From positions 1-36,004 of the forward strand of contig JARLHU010000058.1 in NCBI GenBank assembly GCA_031292095.1: a stretch of 36,004 nt of DNA, in the 5' to 3' direction. Below are positions 1 to 9,127 of this stretch, piece by piece; within the stretch, counting starts at the first letter, position 1; every line of letters begins with the position of its first letter. A program made the translations under genes and the position numbers. The notes beneath the pieces are model-generated. The model ran no database searches. It was not told where the DNA came from and saw only the letters and a list, made by a program, of their open reading frames with translations. The DNA is from Desulfosporosinus sp. (GTDB taxonomy: Bacteria; Bacillota; Desulfitobacteriia; Desulfitobacteriales; Desulfitobacteriaceae).

Positions 1-392
1 GGGTGCCCGTGGCCGCTGGAGTGCTCGTGGCCGCTGGAGCGCCGGGGACCGCCGGAGCGCCGGGGACTGCTGGGGTGCCCGTGGCCGCTGGGGTGCTCGT
101 GGCCGCTGGGGTGCTCGTGGCCGCTGGGGTGCTTGAGGCCGCTGGAGTACTTGGGACCGCTGGGGTGCTTGAGGCCGCTGGAGTACTTGGGACCGCTGGG
201 GTGCTCGTGGCCGCTGGGGTGCCCGTGGCCGCTGGAGTGCTCGTGGCCGCTGGGGTACTTGGGACCGCTGGGGTGCTCGTGGCCGCTGGGGTGCTTGAGG
301 CCGCTGGAGCATTTGGGTCCGCTGGGGTACTTGGGACCGCTGGAGCATTTGGGACCGCTAGGGTACTTGGGACCGCTGGGATCTTGGTGGTC
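1..392 (-). repeat. 18-bp in-frame tandem repeats coding the hexapeptide tail
   Basis: About 21 degenerate 18-bp units run from about 392 to the window edge and continue beyond it. On the minus strand each codes for P-A-x-x-x-x, with the variants ATST, ATGT, SSST, VPST, VPGA, VPNA and DPNA. The reading frame is kept throughout. Identical blocks recur in different orders, as expected from unequal recombination or slippage. The GC-rich plus-strand ORFs here are shadows of this repeat. Confidence 0.9.
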
Positions 393-1252
393 CCTTTTAT
401 TGGTGGTAACGTTGGCTTGGGGACCGGAATTGGTGCTTTTAGCCAACATATTGTCAGAGGCTCCCCATTTAATGCTTGGGTTAGATCAGCGATACCAAGA
501 TTTTGTTTTTGGATGATGTTCAGAAGCTTGATCATTTCCTGATCTAATCCTGGTACCCAATGTAAAAGAATAATGTCCCCTGCTTTTAGTCCCGGGCTAC
601 TTCTCATGGTAAGAATGGAGTTTTCCATTTCGGCATCCCACATTACGATATATTTAATGCCTAAATCCCAGGCCGCTTGTCCGACTTCTGAATTGAAGTC
701 TCCGTAAGGAGGTCTCAACTCATCCAATTGCGAACCGTATTGACGAAAATAATCTATGGGTTGAGATATTTGGCTTTTTTCCTCAGCCAGTGATAAATGA
801 GTTAAAAAAGGATGGTTAACAGTATGATCTTCTATACGCCCACCGGCACTTACGAATTCGTGCCAGAAGGAAGGTTGCTTCTGAGCAGCTTGTTCAATAA
901 GAAAAGTAGTAATGGGCAGATGATATTGTTGCATTAGCTTTAATACTTCTTCATTTGGATACCAGCCATCATCTATAGTGATGTATACAACTGGCTGTTT
1001 CACCGGCAGCTCATACACCACCTTGATCGGTCCTGTCGCAGTCAAAGAGGGGCTTAATTGTTTCAGTGATTCGGAAGGCGGGTTATCCAAAGACGCCTTG
1101 GCAGATATAATTGGCTTATCAGATATATCGTTGGCAAAATATGTAATATCTAAAGAAATAGTAATGATAATAACTAAAAGAGAAATCCCCATATATTTTA
1201 AATAGGGGTTACGGAAAATTGCTTTTAAAGGACTTAAATTATTCTGCATCAT
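1..1252 (-). CDS. NodB-type polysaccharide deacetylase, membrane-anchored, with APST-rich repeat tail (partial at left edge)
   Basis: The minus-strand frame is open from ATG at 1252 (a second ATG follows at 1249) to the left edge, so the C-terminus is missing; at least 417 codons are present. A short basic N-terminus and one membrane segment (about residues 22-38) suggest a type II anchor. The NodB domain spans about residues 85-260: TIDDGW (D94, D95), HTVNH (H143, H147, the metal-binding H-x3-H), RPPYGD (about 180-185) and LLHW (H231). Family members deacetylate N-acetylglucosamine in peptidoglycan or related surface glycans. From about residue 272 the protein is a Pro/Ala/Thr/Ser tail of hexapeptides (PAATST, PAVPST, PAASST types), a probable wall-spanning or glycosylated linker. 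A G-rich Shine-Dalgarno site lies at about 1262-1275. GTG at 1261 is also in frame but sits too close to it. Confident on family; the substrate is inferred. Confidence 0.85.
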   Translation of the reverse strand, partial: MMQNNLSPLKAIFRNPYLKYMGISLLVIIITISLDITYFANDISDKPIISAKASLDNPPSESLKQLSPSLTATGPIKVVYELPVKQPVVYITIDDGWYPNEEVLKLMQQYHLPITTFLIEQAAQKQPSFWHEFVSAGGRIEDHTVNHPFLTHLSLAEEKSQISQPIDYFRQYGSQLDELRPPYGDFNSEVGQAAWDLGIKYIVMWDAEMENSILTMRSSPGLKAGDIILLHWVPGLDQEMIKLLNIIQKQNLGIADLTQALNGEPLTICWLKAPIPVPKPTLPPIKGTTKIPAVPSTLAVPNAPAVPSTPADPNAPAASSTPAATSTPAVPSTPAATSTPAATGTPAATSTPAVPSTPAASSTPAVPSTPAASSTPAATSTPAATSTPAATGTPAVPGAPAVPGAPAATSTPAATGT

Positions 1253-1304
1253 AATGTTCACTTCCCCCCCTTCCACAAAATGTCACATAGGACTAATTCG
1301 ATAA

Positions 1305-1334
1305 ATTATGGAAATATCCTTTATGGGAATCCAA
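1305..1334 (-). promoter_or_regulatory. Possible sigma-A promoter of the deacetylase gene
   Basis: On the minus strand, TTGGAT (1334-1329) and CATAAT (1310-1305) are separated by 18 bp. They lie about 55 bp upstream of the deacetylase start and downstream of the preceding gene's terminator. Both boxes deviate from consensus, so this is only a plausible site. Confidence 0.35.
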
Positions 1335-1381
1335 TTTTCCAGAAGAAAAAAATAGGCTCATGCCACAAGCGGTTTCTTATT

Positions 1382-1424
1382 AAATTAAGGACTCCTCATG
1401 TTTAATTTGAGGAGTCCTTAATTT
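1382..1424 (-). terminator. Rho-independent terminator after the NlpC/P60 gene
   Basis: A perfect 17-bp inverted repeat (arms 1382-1398 and 1408-1424, 9-nt loop) lies about 90 bp past the stop of the NlpC/P60 gene. It is flanked by T/A-rich sequence on both sides and could work in both directions. It separates the hydrolase gene from the deacetylase gene. Confidence 0.8.
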
Positions 1425-1512
1425 TATAGAAAGCGCACATATGAGCACTATAATCTGAAACACATCGGCTCTCGGGCCAGTTTAAAGACCTGTCGCAGAA
1501 ACATTTGTGTCA

Positions 1513-2214
1513 CTAAACACGCCTCGCTCCAATGTACCCTTTGGCCCAATAGTGCGTAAATCCGTAAATAGCGATTCCTTTATGGCACGTTGCACTGATA
1601 AACTTACCCTTGCCAATATAGATGCCCACATGGCTAACTCGGTTTCTGTTTCCTGATTCTACATTAAAGAAAACCAAGTCATTAGGAATCAGATTGTGAA
1701 AGGCCACTGGGGTTCCGACTCTGTATTGACTCACGCTAACACGCGGTAATTTGATGCCTTGTCTAGCAAATACATAACGAGTAAAACCAGAACAGTCAAA
1801 ACCTGATGGAGTGGTGCCTCCCCAAACATACGGAACACCTATGAATTTTTTGGCTGTGCTAATTATTTGTGTATTTTTTTGAGGAAGTGATCTACGGGAT
1901 AAATGTGCTCTACGGGATAAGTGTGCTTTACGGGAATTATATAATTTGTTTATGGCTTTTTGTGTTTGTGGACCGACGATTCCATCTGCTCGTAAATGAG
2001 CACGGCGTTGGAAATCATGAACAGCAACTTTGGTTGTTCTACCATAGATCCCGTCAACTGAGCCTACTGGATAATTTAAGGTTTTAAGCTCAGTTTGCAA
2101 AATGCGGATACTCGTGCCAGATGACCCAACCATTAATGTTTTGGCTTGGGCTACTGAGGCTGAGCTGATCATGCCTACTATTACTAATGACATTAATAAA
2201 AGACTCTTTTTCAT
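1513..2214 (-). CDS. Secreted peptidoglycan-binding NlpC/P60 endopeptidase
   Basis: A 233-aa precursor. Residues 1-24 are a signal peptide (KK, hydrophobic core, AQA cleavage site). Residues 27-92 form a PG_binding_1 domain. A basic linker at 93-110 contains short AHLSRR repeats coded by an 18-bp tandem repeat (1892-1935). The NlpC/P60 domain (about 115-233) has catalytic Cys141 in the FDCSGF motif, His195 in SHVGIYIG and His211 as the likely third residue. Such enzymes cut peptide stems of peptidoglycan (gamma-D-Glu-diaminopimelate bond in characterised members) during growth or sporulation. The start is supported by GGAGAGGGG about 11 nt upstream. It is monocistronic, with about 320 bp of non-coding DNA upstream and a strong terminator downstream. 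The exact bond cut and the growth stage are not visible from sequence. Confidence 0.92.
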   Translation of the reverse strand: MKKSLLLMSLVIVGMISSASVAQAKTLMVGSSGTSIRILQTELKTLNYPVGSVDGIYGRTTKVAVHDFQRRAHLRADGIVGPQTQKAINKLYNSRKAHLSRRAHLSRRSLPQKNTQIISTAKKFIGVPYVWGGTTPSGFDCSGFTRYVFARQGIKLPRVSVSQYRVGTPVAFHNLIPNDLVFFNVESGNRNRVSHVGIYIGKGKFISATCHKGIAIYGFTHYWAKGYIGARRV

Positions 2215-2468
2215 AGAAACTCGCCCCTCTCCGGTTGATCCCCTTAAAACGACTCACTAGAAGCAAGTATAACTGCGGACAACACAAAAGCATAGTACAA
2301 GTTGTTGGTATTAATGCCAATTGTTTCATTGTTCAATTCACACAGGTAACACATTACTTATGAAAAACAAAATGCCTAATGAACAATGGCGCGGCGGCGG
2401 AGGTTACCGTGCTTGTGCATTTCTAAACATGTACCTTCAACGACTTAACTGCTGAACAAATGACATAA
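2215..2468. other. Intergenic region upstream of the NlpC/P60 gene, nothing firm
   Basis: No convincing gene is visible. It contains a short GC-rich tract (2390-2403) and the Shine-Dalgarno site of the hydrolase gene. I looked for a c-di-AMP (ydaO-type) riboswitch because such RNAs often precede wall hydrolases, but could not assemble its conserved elements. The long leader could still be regulatory. Confidence 0.4.
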
Positions 2469-2469
2469 A

Positions 2470-2492
2470 AAGAGGCGCATGAAGCGCCTCTT
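2470..2492 (-). terminator. Rho-independent terminator after the CWB2 protein gene
   Basis: A 9-bp GC-rich inverted repeat (AAGAGGCGC, 5-nt loop, GCGCCTCTT) lies 45 bp past the stop at 2538. It is followed on the minus strand by a T-containing tract (TTTTATG). Confidence 0.75.
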
Positions 2493-2537
2493 AGACAAAA
2501 TATCTCTATCATTTTAACCTGCAAATCCCTGTTCAAT

Positions 2538-5500
2538 TTAAAGCCCTAACAAATTTTTCATCTCCGTTAGAGTACTATCCGGCACCGCTGCTGTCCCACC
2601 AAAGACGTGCAGATCGAGGATACTTCCCTTGGTATTTTGAAGCAGATTCTGTTGTTCCAGCGTTAGTCCGTTAACTGAACCTCCATTGGCACCTTTCAAG
2701 AGCAACCAGGAATTACTCTGGCCGGCCACTACGGCCCCTGCCAAGGCATCAGCGAAGTCATTTCCGCTGGCAACAAAAATGTGTACCGGGTTAGGCTGGA
2801 GCGCTTTTAATACTTGGACGTTGGTGGCAAAGCGGTCATCTCCAGCATAACGTACGGGATCGGGCAAAATGCTTTCCAGGGCCTGTGGCAAAACGCCTGT
2901 CCCGCCAACGAGAGTAGTTCTTTGAACATTAAACTCCTTGAGAGCCTGAGCCGTTGCTTGTGGAAGCTGATTTCCTCCGTTAGGATCAACATATAGGATC
3001 GGTACCTTATGATAAGCGGCCCAGGATGAAACCGATAAGGCGTCTGGGTAAGCATTGTCACTGCTACTGACCAGGACCGCTTCGCCCTGACTTCCGAGAA
3101 GTTTGGCGGTCTGATAAGCGGTGTCATAGCGATCCGTGCCGGCGATGCGTTGGAGGGCGATGCCAGAAATATTGGCTATCAGGGTATCCGCAACATTTTG
3201 GCTGATCGCTGCTGTCCCGCCCATGAGAATGACTTTCTTCGCTCCGAGGTCCTGAATCTCTTTTAAGACTTCCGCCGGGATTTGTCCCGATTCAGTTAGA
3301 AGGAGCGGAGCATTGTCATGCCGTGCTAGAGGTACCGCTGTTAAAGCATCCGCCGAAATGTCCCCTCGAGCCAGGATGACGGTATCTGTTCCGGCAGTAA
3401 AATAGACCTTAGCGATCTGAACTGCTGTGTCATAACGGTTCATTCCGCCAATACGTTCCGGTATACCAGAGGCTGCTATTATATTTACCGTATAGGTTGT
3501 TGTTTTGCCTCCGATTGTAATGGTCAGTACCTGTCCGGTTGCAGGGACTGAACTGTTAAAGCCGGTTACATTTGCGGCTGTGACTAGTTCCACCTGCGTG
3601 CTGTTATTACTCATTGTCCCGGTTACTACCAGGCTGCTGAGATCCAACGTATCCCCCACAGTGTAGCTTAGCTTTGCCGCCGGTGTGGTAATCGCGATGC
3701 TGCTCAGAGTGACTGGGATGGTTCCTCCGCCGCCACCTCCACGACTGCTTCCCGAATTTCCGCCAGTATTAAGCGCTGTTTCCCTATACGTAATGAATTT
3801 GGTAAAGTGCTTAGTCCAGATGATCAGATCATTTCCTACATTGATATAACCGTCCTGACCTGCACCCAGGACGCTATTGGCTAAACTCTGGGTATCTGCG
3901 CTGAGCACATTGGTTATAGGATAGAAAGTACCGCTGCGTACGTAGCCTACTTTACTTCCCGCCTGACCGGGTATGAGAATTCTTACTGCCTTGCTGAATG
4001 TTAGGGGCACGTCCCCATAGCCCACTTCGATTACGCTCTCTACGGTAGCAGTCGTGCCGCTTGATGGAGTAACGGTGACACTGTTCGATGCCTGAATCGT
4101 GGGAACTTGTATCGTGCCATCCCAGCCGGAATTGACGGGGGCGCTGACGGTGGTTCCACTTGGAACGGCGACTTGGACATTTACCGGAGTGCCGCCTCCG
4201 CCATTAGTCAGGTCAACAGTAGTGTTTACATTGAGGGCCGGAAGGGAACTGCTCGTCACGGTTCCGCCTACTGGTGCCTGCAAGAGCGTGGCCAGATTAA
4301 GAGAAGCGCCGGTCACGCTCTCCGGTACGGTAACTGTGACGGGATTGTCCCCCGCGCTGACGATCGTGTCCGCTGTGATGGCCAGGTTGGACTGATTATC
4401 ACTCACAGTGACCGTATTTGTGGTTACAGCGAGGGGAGCGTTGTTGGTCACCGTCCTCTGGCTGATGGCAGCCAACATTCCTCCGTCAGTGCCGGTGAGA
4501 GTTCCTGGGGTGTAACTTATGCTGATTGTATCACCGGCCAAGAGTGCCTGGCTCAGGTTTAGGTCCAGCTTGGTGCTGTCGGTATCCAAGGATATCTGAC
4601 TAACACTTTCACTTACCGTTGCACCAGAGCGAGTGACGTCGACAGCGATATGCCCGGAATTTCCTGATGGGTCAGCCATTGGCTTATCAAAGGTGAGGAT
4701 GATCTCAGTACCCGCGCTGTTCGTCGCTTCACTCAGAAGCTGTGGAGCTGGAATAGAAGCCGTCAGGATGTTAAATCCAAGTGTGTTACTTGTCACGCCG
4801 TAGACTGTGGCCGTGACAGTACCTGAACCCGCTGCGAGGGGAGTCAAGGTGCTGCCTGTCAGGTTGGCAAACGAGCCCCCTGTTGCAAGATTCCATTGTA
4901 TTGCTTGCCCGGCTAGACTAAACGGATTGTGGTATTGGTCTTCACCACTTAGAGTAAGGTTATTAAGGTTGTATACCGCTTCACCGACGGTCAAGTTCGG
5001 GATGTTTCCGTTTAAGGTGAGCAGGCTGAGGGTGGGAGCGGGAGGGTTTTCCCTAATGTAGGTAAAGCGGTCACTGCTGCTAGTTGTACTAGTACCTCCC
5101 AGGCTATATACGGTCACATCTACTGTACCGCTCCCTGCTGGTGCAACTGCCGTTAGGGAAGTGTCCGATCCTAAATTAAAGCTGGTTGCCGACGTGCTGC
5201 CAAAATAGACGGCGTTGACAACGCTTAGATTAGTTCCATTAATTGTTATCGTGTCGCCCCCTGCTGCAGGACCGCTGGCTGGACTTATTCCAGTTATTGT
5301 CGGCACCGGTGCTGCAGGCACTACTACGTTTTGCGCTGTCCCGAAGGTATAACCGGTCTTCGCGGCCGTGACTGTATAAGTCTTCCCTTCTGTTAGCATC
5401 GCGTCAATCGTATAGGTCGCACCATTGTCGTTTGTCGAGGCTGAGCTAATTGTCACGGGGGTGCTTCCTTCCAATAGGGTAAAGTTGCTTGACGTTAAGC

Positions 5501-5564
5501 CCGTCAGTGCCGGGTTTAGCGCCACTGTCAATCTGGTGGTTTGAGTAATATTAAAATAAAACAT
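2538..5564 (-). CDS. TIG/Ig-like surface protein with three C-terminal CWB2 repeats, apparently lacking its 5' end
   Basis: 1008 aa from ATG at 5564. In order: a partial Ig-like segment (1-85); an IPT/TIG domain (about 87-170, with SPASGPAAGGDTITI and FTYI); a Big-type domain (about 172-270); a SwmB-like segment (about 272-375); a Ser/Thr/Val-rich region; a Gly-rich hinge (about 600-615); a further Ig-like domain (about 618-695); and three CWB2 repeats (about 700-1005) marked by RYDTA/RFATN, DALSV/DALAG and VGGT/FGGT motifs. CWB2 modules hold proteins non-covalently on the wall through anionic polymers, as in clostridial S-layer proteins. Such a protein should be exported, yet the N-terminus starts inside a domain with no signal peptide, and an in-frame TAA lies at 5573-5571. 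A strong Shine-Dalgarno site further upstream serves only an ATG followed directly by TAG. The product may therefore be 5'-truncated or a pseudogene. Domain calls are firm; functionality is doubtful. Confidence 0.8.
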   Translation of the reverse strand: MFYFNITQTTRLTVALNPALTGLTSSNFTLLEGSTPVTISSASTNDNGATYTIDAMLTEGKTYTVTAAKTGYTFGTAQNVVVPAAPVPTITGISPASGPAAGGDTITINGTNLSVVNAVYFGSTSATSFNLGSDTSLTAVAPAGSGTVDVTVYSLGGTSTTSSSDRFTYIRENPPAPTLSLLTLNGNIPNLTVGEAVYNLNNLTLSGEDQYHNPFSLAGQAIQWNLATGGSFANLTGSTLTPLAAGSGTVTATVYGVTSNTLGFNILTASIPAPQLLSEATNSAGTEIILTFDKPMADPSGNSGHIAVDVTRSGATVSESVSQISLDTDSTKLDLNLSQALLAGDTISISYTPGTLTGTDGGMLAAISQRTVTNNAPLAVTTNTVTVSDNQSNLAITADTIVSAGDNPVTVTVPESVTGASLNLATLLQAPVGGTVTSSSLPALNVNTTVDLTNGGGGTPVNVQVAVPSGTTVSAPVNSGWDGTIQVPTIQASNSVTVTPSSGTTATVESVIEVGYGDVPLTFSKAVRILIPGQAGSKVGYVRSGTFYPITNVLSADTQSLANSVLGAGQDGYINVGNDLIIWTKHFTKFITYRETALNTGGNSGSSRGGGGGGTIPVTLSSIAITTPAAKLSYTVGDTLDLSSLVVTGTMSNNSTQVELVTAANVTGFNSSVPATGQVLTITIGGKTTTYTVNIIAASGIPERIGGMNRYDTAVQIAKVYFTAGTDTVILARGDISADALTAVPLARHDNAPLLLTESGQIPAEVLKEIQDLGAKKVILMGGTAAISQNVADTLIANISGIALQRIAGTDRYDTAYQTAKLLGSQGEAVLVSSSDNAYPDALSVSSWAAYHKVPILYVDPNGGNQLPQATAQALKEFNVQRTTLVGGTGVLPQALESILPDPVRYAGDDRFATNVQVLKALQPNPVHIFVASGNDFADALAGAVVAGQSNSWLLLKGANGGSVNGLTLEQQNLLQNTKGSILDLHVFGGTAAVPDSTLTEMKNLLGL

Positions 5565-5584
5565 ATTACCTTATAATCATTCTA

Positions 5585-5605
5585 CATTTTTCTTTATCTC
5601 CTTCC
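5585..5605 (-). promoter_or_regulatory. Orphan Shine-Dalgarno plus ATG followed by TAG
   Basis: On the minus strand, GGAAGGAGAT (5605-5596) is followed after 8 nt by ATG (5587-5585) and immediately by TAG. This is a near-ideal ribosome site with no reading frame behind it. It lies just upstream of the signal-less CWB2 gene but out of frame with ATG 5564. It looks like the remnant of the original translation start. Confidence 0.5.
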
Positions 5606-5643
5606 AAAATAGTAGAAATAATCCAAGATATTAAGGCGCAAAA

Positions 5644-5670
5644 AACAGACCGTTTAAAAAACGGTCTGTT
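5644..5670 (-). terminator. Rho-independent terminator of the trp operon
   Basis: A 12-bp inverted repeat (arms 5644-5655 and 5659-5670, 3-nt loop) is followed on the minus strand by a run of six or more T. It lies about 105 bp past the trpA stop and ends the trp transcript. Confidence 0.9.
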
Positions 5671-5775
5671 AGGTCATTCGTGTTCTTGGTTATTCTCCTT
5701 CAGCGTTCCCTGACAAACACCCAACGCTGTACTATCTGCTCGATCTCTTTACACCCATCACCGTCAAAAATCTGA

Positions 5776-6558
5776 TCACATAATGTCTTCACTCATAGCA
5801 TTTTTCATACTTCTGACGTATTCATAAATATAAGAATCCGAGTTTTCGCCGTGCTTCTCAATAATTTTGACGATTGCGCTCCCAACAATTACGCCATCCG
5901 CGATTTTTGCGATCTCCCCAGCCTGTTTTGGTGTATTGATCCCAAAGCCGACGGCAATGGGAATAGTGCTCGTTGCCTTAACCACCTCTATGATCGCCGG
6001 CAGATCCGTTTTAATCTCGCTTCTCATCCCCGTGACACCCATGGAGGAAACCACGTAGATAAAACCAGTTGCTTCCTGCGCAATTTGTTTAATGCGCTGT
6101 TCTGAGGTAGGCGCAATCAGGGAAATAACGTCTACTCCAAAACTGGCGGCCACTTCAGCCAGTTCGCCCTTTTCTTCATAGGGCAAATCAGGAATAATGA
6201 TGCCGTCCACACCTAAATCCGCACAGCGGGCGAAAAAGCGAGGATAGCCGTAATTAAAGACAGGATTTAAATAGGTCAGAAAAACCAGTGGCACTTCGGT
6301 TTTTTTTCGCACTGAGGCCACCAGGTCAAAAATCTTGTCGACGGTTGCTCCAGCAGACAGTGCGCGGATATTCGCCTCTTGAATGACCGGCCCCTCGGCA
6401 GTGGGATCGGAAAACGGAATCCCGATTTCCACCAAGTCAGCACCACCTCGGATCATTTCCAGAATAAACTCTTCGCTCTTGGCCATGGAGGGATCTCCAC
6501 CCGTGACAAATCCAATAAAAGCCTTCCCATTTTTAAAGGCCTGTGCAATTTTACTCAT
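5776..6558 (-). CDS. trpA: Tryptophan synthase alpha subunit
   Basis: 260 aa. It cleaves indole-3-glycerol phosphate to indole and glyceraldehyde 3-phosphate inside the alpha2-beta2 complex, in the cytoplasm. Visible family motifs are FVTGGDPS near the N-terminus, [19 protein letters not shown] (Glu and Asp of the active-site region) and GFGINTP with GVIVGSAIV for phosphate binding. It is a full-length TIM barrel. ATG 6558 is chosen because it overlaps the trpB stop by 8 bp and has AAGGGGGT about 9 nt upstream. An in-frame TTG at 6561 also exists but is less well placed. It is the last gene of the operon, so expression depends on the trp leader. Confidence 0.97.
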   Translation of the reverse strand: MSKIAQAFKNGKAFIGFVTGGDPSMAKSEEFILEMIRGGADLVEIGIPFSDPTAEGPVIQEANIRALSAGATVDKIFDLVASVRKKTEVPLVFLTYLNPVFNYGYPRFFARCADLGVDGIIIPDLPYEEKGELAEVAASFGVDVISLIAPTSEQRIKQIAQEATGFIYVVSSMGVTGMRSEIKTDLPAIIEVVKATSTIPIAVGFGINTPKQAGEIAKIADGVIVGSAIVKIIEKHGENSDSYIYEYVRSMKNAMSEDIM

Positions 6559-7735
6559 CAATATTTACCCCCTTGTAGCGCGCAATGGCGGCAACATCCT
6601 TATCACCGCGTCCTGAAAGACAAACGATAATGATTTGGTCCTTATTCATAGTCCCAGCAATTTTCTGTACATGGGCAACGGCGTGGGCACTTTCAATGGC
6701 GCAGATAATACCCTCTGTGCGCGCCAAATATTCAAAGGCTTCCACTGACTCGTCGTCAGTTATGGGCACATATTCCGCCCTACCTGTATCGTGAAGGTTG
6801 GCGTGTTCCGGTCCGATCCCCGGATAGTCCAGACCTGCGGAGATGGAATATACCGGTGCAATTTGCCCGTATTCGTCCTGACAGAAATAGGACTTCATGC
6901 CATGGAATACGCCTGGTTTCCCCTTAGCAATGGTTGCGGCATGTTTTTCGGTCTCAATACCGTGTCCGGCTGCCTCGCAGCCAATTAACTTGACGGTTTC
7001 ATCACCGATGAAGTTATAAAACATTCCTATTGAGTTGCTGCCACCCCCTACACAGGCCACCACAGCATCAGGGAGTTTGCCCTCGACTTTCAGAATCTGC
7101 TCTCTCGCCTCTAGGCTTATCACGCTCTGAAAATCGCGGACCATCATAGGAAAGGGATGGGGGCCCATCACCGAACCTAAAACATAATGGGTGTCATGCA
7201 TACGGGCAGTCCATTCCCGAAATGTTTCGTTCACCGCATCCTTCAACGTCATGGTACCGCTCGTGACCGTGTTAACTTTGGCGCCTAAAAGCTGCATACG
7301 GTAGACGTTTAAGGCCTGTCGGTCCGTATCTTCCTTGCCCATGAAAATCTCACATTCTAAACCAAGTAAAGCCGCCGCCGTGGCAGTCGCAACACCGTGC
7401 TGACCGGCTCCTGTTTCCGCAATGACACGTGTTTTGCCCATTTTCTTGGCCATTAGAACCTGTCCCAACACGTTATTGATTTTGTGTGAGCCGGTATGAT
7501 TGAGGTCCTCACGTTTTAGGTAGATTTTAGCTCCCCCTAAATCCTTGGTCATTTTCTCCGCATAGTAGAGCAGAGACGGTCTGCCCGCGTATTCAATCAA
7601 TAACTTATTCAGCTCCGCGTTGAACTCTGGGTCGTTTTTGAAGTGCTCATAGCTTTTTTCCAGGTTGATGATTACATTCATCAGAATCTCTGGAATGTAT
7701 TGGCCCCCGTGAACGCCGTATCTACCTTTAGCCAT
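6551..7735 (-). CDS. trpB: Tryptophan synthase beta subunit
   Basis: 394 aa, PLP enzyme that joins indole and serine to tryptophan. The PLP lysine is K85 in the HTGSHKINN motif. The [10 protein letters not shown] loop binds the cofactor phosphate, and the E-T-G-A-G-Q-H-G-V segment belongs to the substrate site. It is the ordinary TrpB1 type, consistent with an adjacent trpA. The start overlaps the trpF stop by 8 bp (7728-7735), which suggests translational coupling. Confidence 0.98.
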   Translation of the reverse strand: MAKGRYGVHGGQYIPEILMNVIINLEKSYEHFKNDPEFNAELNKLLIEYAGRPSLLYYAEKMTKDLGGAKIYLKREDLNHTGSHKINNVLGQVLMAKKMGKTRVIAETGAGQHGVATATAAALLGLECEIFMGKEDTDRQALNVYRMQLLGAKVNTVTSGTMTLKDAVNETFREWTARMHDTHYVLGSVMGPHPFPMMVRDFQSVISLEAREQILKVEGKLPDAVVACVGGGSNSIGMFYNFIGDETVKLIGCEAAGHGIETEKHAATIAKGKPGVFHGMKSYFCQDEYGQIAPVYSISAGLDYPGIGPEHANLHDTGRAEYVPITDDESVEAFEYLARTEGIICAIESAHAVAHVQKIAGTMNKDQIIIVCLSGRGDKDVAAIARYKGVNIDE

Positions 7736-8324
7736 TTTGTATTCTCCTAACTATTTCTAAAATTTTATCTCGGTCTTTCTTGCCGTCCGTTTCCACCCCA
7801 CTGCTTAAATCGACGGCAAAGGGGCTTGTAGCTGAGATTGCCTGTTCAATATTGTCGGCCTTCAACCCACCGGCCAGGAAAAAGGGTTTCTTCATCTTCC
7901 TGACAAGACTCCAATCAAAACTCTCACCTGTTCCACCAGTTCCGTTGTCCAGGAGCAGAAAGTCGGCAACAGTAGCCTGCGCTGCCTCAATATCCTCGTG
8001 AGATACAACGCGGACTGCCTTGATGATGGGCTTATTGGTCAGTGATTTTAATTCTTTGATATATTGTTCATTCTCCTCACCGTGAAGTTGGGCCATTGCG
8101 ATGATATTGTCATCTAAGAGCTTGGCCACGTTGGCTAACGACTCATTGACAAATACCCCAACCGGCGTGATCTCTGGCCAGAGTTTAGGACGCATGGCTT
8201 CTGCCCATTCTGCACTCACCTGACGGCGGCTTGGAGCGAAAACAAAGCCGATAAAGTCGGGCTTGGCCTCGTTCACGTAGTCGATGTCGCAGTCCCGGAA
8301 CAATCCGCAAATTTTTATTTTCAT
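7728..8324 (-). CDS. trpF: Phosphoribosylanthranilate isomerase
   Basis: 198 aa. It catalyses the Amadori rearrangement of N-(5'-phosphoribosyl)-anthranilate to the carboxyphenylamino-deoxyribulose phosphate. Catalytic Cys6 is in KICG and Asp126 in [17 protein letters not shown] strand and the AGGL phosphate-binding loop are typical of the family. It is stand-alone, not fused to trpC. It overlaps trpC by 4 bp (ATGA) and trpB by 8 bp. Confidence 0.97.
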   Translation of the reverse strand: MKIKICGLFRDCDIDYVNEAKPDFIGFVFAPSRRQVSAEWAEAMRPKLWPEITPVGVFVNESLANVAKLLDDNIIAMAQLHGEENEQYIKELKSLTNKPIIKAVRVVSHEDIEAAQATVADFLLLDNGTGGTGESFDWSLVRKMKKPFFLAGGLKADNIEQAISATSPFAVDLSSGVETDGKKDRDKILEIVRRIQNG

Positions 8325-9127
8325 ACAACACGTTCCCCTCGCAGGAGGGCCAGCTGTTCTTTTTTATTGTCGCTGCGCATTAAACTTTCCCCGATCAGTA
8401 CAGCATCGGTCCTGTTCGCTTTCAGTATTGCCACCTCCCCGGGGGATTTGATACCACTTTCCGAGACGAAAAGGAGGTCATCCGGCACTAAGCTGCGAAG
8501 CCTAATGGAGGTGGTGATATCAACCTCGAAGGTCTTTAAGTTGCGATTATTGACGCCGATCACTCTGGCCCCCGCAGCGAGAGCCGATCTAACCTCCTCC
8601 TCCGTATGCGCTTCCACAAGGGCGGACAAACCCAAACTGTGCGCAATTTCCAGATATTCTGTTAAGGTAACAGTATTCAGCAGAGCACAAATGAGCAGGA
8701 TCGCCGAGGCGCCAATGATCTTGGCCTCATATATTTGATAGCTGTCCACAATAAAATCCTTACGGAGGAGAGGAATGTCTACTTCTTGGCGGATCTCTGT
8801 AAGGTAGTGGTCTTGACCATGAAACCAATAGGGCTCGGTGAGAACCGAAATGGCCGCGGCCCCCGCCGCTTCATATTCCTTAGCAATCTGCAAATACGGG
8901 AAATCCTGGGCAATGATTCCTTGCGAGGGCGAAGCTTTTTTTAGTTCGCAGATAAAAGATAAACCCTCTGCTCTAAGAGCCATTTCAAACGGAAAGCCGG
9001 TCTTGGGGTCTAAGTCTAAGTGTAGGGCTAAAGCTTGGGCCTCGGATATGACTTGTTCTGGAGGTTTGCGTTGTTTCAGTTCAGCAACCCGCTCAACGGT
9101 TCGCTTGGCTATCTTTTCCAAAATCAT
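8321..9127 (-). CDS. trpC: Indole-3-glycerol-phosphate synthase
   Basis: 268 aa TIM barrel. It closes the indole ring with loss of CO2 and water. Motifs: ELKKASPSQG with the catalytic Glu/Lys near residues 61-63, LLRKDFI with K123, ALVEAH, GVNNRNL and SESGI. The start overlaps the trpD stop as ATGA (9124-9127). Length and motif order are standard. Confidence 0.97.
   Translation of the reverse strand: MILEKIAKRTVERVAELKQRKPPEQVISEAQALALHLDLDPKTGFPFEMALRAEGLSFICELKKASPSQGIIAQDFPYLQIAKEYEAAGAAAISVLTEPYWFHGQDHYLTEIRQEVDIPLLRKDFIVDSYQIYEAKIIGASAILLICALLNTVTLTEYLEIAHSLGLSALVEAHTEEEVRSALAAGARVIGVNNRNLKTFEVDITTSIRLRSLVPDDLLFVSESGIKSPGEVAILKANRTDAVLIGESLMRSDNKKEQLALLRGERVV

Noticed and set aside
1..392. 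CRISPR-like array from regularly spaced repeats
   Set aside because: The units are contiguous 18-mers without spacers and code in frame; no cas gene is present. The same holds for the 15-, 63-, 219-, 261- and 273-bp repeats.
3..542. Plus-strand Ala/Gly/Val-rich and Leu/Pro-rich ORFs
   Set aside because: They are shadows of the 18-bp repeat. The minus strand has an unbroken NodB deacetylase frame with catalytic motifs through the same DNA.
2215..2500. Riboswitch (c-di-AMP, ydaO type) before the NlpC/P60 gene
   Set aside because: The leader is long enough, but I could not find the conserved paired elements in order; only loose G-rich resemblance.
4107..4562. Plus-strand 151-aa ORF inside the CWB2 protein gene
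   Set aside because: No ribosome site or family match; the minus-strand frame is well supported by domain patterns.
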